Positions 5,373 to 7,481 of a stretch of 7,481 nucleotides of DNA are shown piece after piece; position 1 is the stretch's first letter; the number at the start of each line of letters is the position of its first letter. The translations under genes and the position numbers were made by a program. Source of the DNA: Lachnospiraceae bacterium (GTDB lineage: Bacteria > Bacillota > Clostridia > Lachnospirales > Lachnospiraceae); assembly GCA_021202575.1 (NCBI GenBank), contig JAJQCU010000373.1:897-8377 (forward strand), written 5' to 3'. The notes beneath the pieces were generated by a model. That model was not told where the DNA came from, searched no databases, and saw only the letters and a list, made by a program, of their open reading frames with translations.

Positions 5373-7481
5373 TCATGGATTGACCGCGTAGATTTTACAC
5401 TCCCCCTCAGAATCCTCCGCGAACCAGATAATTCCGTCATCCACGCACACGCCCATAGAACTGGCAAACATATATTTTGTGAAAATATTGGCGACATTGC
5501 CTGCAAAATTCTGATATTCCATCAGATCATCATAATAGAGAAGCATCTCCGCCTCGCCGGTTATCACCACCTCTTCCTCCAGCCTGAGCGTGATCGGATA
5601 ACTGATCATCTGCACAAATGCCTCCCTGTCACCCGACGCCACAGCCGCCTTGATAAACGCCGCAAAATACTCCGCCTGAGAAGATGTCACTCCCACAAAA
5701 TCGCTGCCGGAATAATAGTCCTCTGCGTCCGCGCCAATCTCATAAAAGGTATACAGATAAAACATAAATTCCACATTTTCTCCAAAGGCATTTCCCCATA
5801 CATACAGATAAATCCCACCGTCTTCATCTTCAGCCGCGTACCCCTCCAGGTGTCCGCCGTCGCTGTTTTCCACATAAAAGGAATCCTCCCCGTTGATCTC
5901 TCCCTCAAAAGTATCCTCCTCATCACTTCTTGTGATAACGGAGAAAGTGAGCGCGTTTCCCTGTCTGGTGACCATGGCGCGGAGCTCTGCCCCTTTCGTC
6001 ATGGCAGTGCCGTTGTATTTACCGAGAGAATCCGCCCCTGACAGTATAACAAAGCCGCTGTAAATATTGTGGTATTCATCATAAATAATATCATCCAGTA
6101 CCCAGGTGTCAGAAGCTTCCAATAGCGCTGCCGCGTTACTCAGCTGTATCCTGATATCCTCTATGAACCCTTCTTGTTCCGGAGTACTGTCATTGATCAT
6201 TGCGGCTGTAACAAAGACAAGTGTGTCCCCCTGCTTTTCAAAAATCAGATATTCACTGTTTGGGTAACCCGCGGTAAGCCAGCCCTCCGAATCCATTGCC
6301 ATGCCTCCCGCCAGAACAACAGCGTCAGGATCATCCACCAGGAACTCGTAATTCATCAGCCAGACCTCGTAATCCGCCCCATCCAGATTCTCATAGGTGC
6401 ATGACAGTTCAAGGGAACTGATTCTCCAGTCCAGATAACTGTAGGTTCCCCACATTGCACGCTCAGTTGCTCCCTCCTGCAATATTTCCCATTCTTCCAT
6501 TTTTCGAAAGACCCTCGCTATGGCCGCCTGCTGCACCGCCTCCGGCGCGTCTGCTTCTCCTGTGTCTGAAGTCATCCCGGCTGTGTCGCCTTCCCCTGTG
6601 TCAGAATCCGGATTAAACGCCAGCGCCGCAACCGCCAGAATACAGGCAATGGAGGCCACGGCCATCACCACCGGCTTCGCCTTCTGATACCCCAGTACAT
6701 TTTTGATGCGGCTTTTCACGTCGCCTTCCCCAAAGGCCACAGGAATTCCCCTGACTCTTTCCTTCCCCCTGTCCCCGTCTGCCAGTGACAGAAGCGACCC
6801 GGAATATTCCTTCTTCACCCCGTTCCCCAGCTTCCGGAGCACCGCCTCGTCGCAGGACAGCTCCATATCCCTGGCACTTAAAAAGAACGCCAGCCACACC
6901 AGCGGATTGAACCAGTGCAGGCACAGAGCCACACAGCCCAGAAAGCGGAAAATCTGATCGCCTCTGCGGATATGAATCTGTTCATGCAGAAGCATATATC
7001 TCCGCTCCTCATTGCTCAGCCCTTCCGGCATATAAATGCGCGGACGAAACAAACCATAGACAAAAGGCGTTCCGCCGCCCGCCAGCCGGTAAATATTTCC
7101 TTCTTCGCACTGAACGCCCTTCAGACGTCTTTTGAAGCGCAAAAGCGATGTAATCTGATACGCCGCCATCGCAAGCACACCCAGCCCCCAGATCCGTGCC
7201 GCCACAAACAGCACGACCTGCATTTGGTTGACGGAATCTCCCACATTCGCCGTGGGAAGGAAGGCGCTCACCGTCTCATTTACCGTATCACTAACCGCCT
7301 CCTCAGTTAACGTACCGCTCACCGCCCACGCGGACAGCTGCGCCTGCGGCTGATATTCAATATCGGTGGAAATATACTCCATCCTCCCCTGCCGCGCGGC
7401 CTCCCCTCCGTTGACCGTCCCCAGAAGAGAAAATGCCGATTCAATGGAAAAGGGGCACAGCAGGCGAAACAGCCCCCCCGC
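5373..7481 (-). CDS. BlaR1-like M56 family zinc metallopeptidase/sensor, N-terminus beyond right edge
   Basis: The frame is open to the window edge, so the ATG at 7380-7382 is internal, not the start; 702 residues are visible. The first of these (FRLLCPFSIESAFSLL, 5-20) are the conserved sequence following the second membrane helix of BlaR1-like M56 proteins. Then come a polar loop, a helix at about 87-113, a cytoplasmic protease domain with HEQIH (166-170) and the downstream ELSCD (Glu207, Asp211), a hydrophobic stretch at about 178-201, and a last helix at about 270-290. The His-to-Glu spacing equals that recalled for the zinc ligands of Staphylococcus aureus BlaR1, so the enzyme looks intact. 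The remaining 410 or so residues should be extracytoplasmic. They begin with a low-complexity SDTGE-repeat linker, are acidic and beta-rich, and end (about 603-702) in a segment reminiscent of NTF2-like folds (inference), finishing DDGIIWFAEDSEGECKIYAV. No SxxK/SxN/KTG penicillin-binding set is apparent, so beta-lactam sensing is not supported. Family members cleave or trigger loss of a BlaI repressor; any partner lies outside the window. Confidence 0.9.
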   Translation of the reverse strand, partial: AGGLFRLLCPFSIESAFSLLGTVNGGEAARQGRMEYISTDIEYQPQAQLSAWAVSGTLTEEAVSDTVNETVSAFLPTANVGDSVNQMQVVLFVAARIWGLGVLAMAAYQITSLLRFKRRLKGVQCEEGNIYRLAGGGTPFVYGLFRPRIYMPEGLSNEERRYMLLHEQIHIRRGDQIFRFLGCVALCLHWFNPLVWLAFFLSARDMELSCDEAVLRKLGNGVKKEYSGSLLSLADGDRGKERVRGIPVAFGEGDVKSRIKNVLGYQKAKPVVMAVASIACILAVAALAFNPDSDTGEGDTAGMTSDTGEADAPEAVQQAAIARVFRKMEEWEILQEGATERAMWGTYSYLDWRISSLELSCTYENLDGADYEVWLMNYEFLVDDPDAVVLAGGMAMDSEGWLTAGYPNSEYLIFEKQGDTLVFVTAAMINDSTPEQEGFIEDIRIQLSNAAALLEASDTWVLDDIIYDEYHNIYSGFVILSGADSLGKYNGTAMTKGAELRAMVTRQGNALTFSVITRSDEEDTFEGEINGEDSFYVENSDGGHLEGYAAEDEDGGIYLYVWGNAFGENVEFMFYLYTFYEIGADAEDYYSGSDFVGVTSSQAEYFAAFIKAAVASGDREAFVQMISYPITLRLEEEVVITGEAEMLLYYDDLMEYQNFAGNVANIFTKYMFASSMGVCVDDGIIWFAEDSEGECKIYAVNP

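Noticed and set aside
7380..7382. ATG as the start of the right-hand M56 gene.
   Set aside because: The frame stays open to the edge and the 33 upstream codons encode conserved M56 sequence (LLCPFSIESAFSLL), so this Met is internal.

Overview
All genes in this window lie on the minus strand, so transcription runs from right to left. The protein families, the csoR-copA pairing, the BlaI/M56-peptidase modules and the strong GGAGG-type ribosome binding sites point to a low-to-medium-GC Gram-positive anaerobe. The style of the BlaI and M56 proteins suggests Clostridia, probably Lachnospiraceae. The taxonomic placement is inference from protein style, not a database result.

In transcription order: (1) a BlaR1-like M56 metallopeptidase/sensor (5373 to the right edge, N-terminus outside the window), with an intact HEXXH zinc site and a large extracytoplasmic C-terminal region that is not a penicillin-binding domain; (2) a small AT-richer gene for an unnamed multi-pass membrane protein (4663-5211); (3) a copper-homeostasis unit, csoR (4091-4495) and copA (1314-3953), driven by a sigma-A-type promoter whose -35/-10 spacer is a CsoR-type operator, with a second operator just downstream of the predicted start site, and ended by a strong intrinsic terminator at 1219-1264; (4) a separate blaI-M56 pair (606-971 and 1-516, the latter cut by the left edge), preceded by a promoter overlapped by two tandem GTCTA/TAGAC dyads that are probably the BlaI operator.

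The copper unit is a self-contained circuit. CsoR should leave its operators when it binds Cu(I), allowing production of the CopA exporter. CopA carries a CopZ-like metal-binding domain fused to its C-terminus, preceded by an internal Met codon and a Shine-Dalgarno-like sequence, so the same message might also yield a free 69-residue chaperone. The flanking M56 genes belong to two different BlaR1-like signalling modules. The left one has its repressor in view; any repressor partner of the right one would lie beyond the window.

No RNA genes, insertion sequences, CRISPR arrays or origins were seen. The only gene-free stretch over 300 bases (972-1313) holds the blaI promoter/operators, a dyad-rich element of unknown nature, and the copA terminator.
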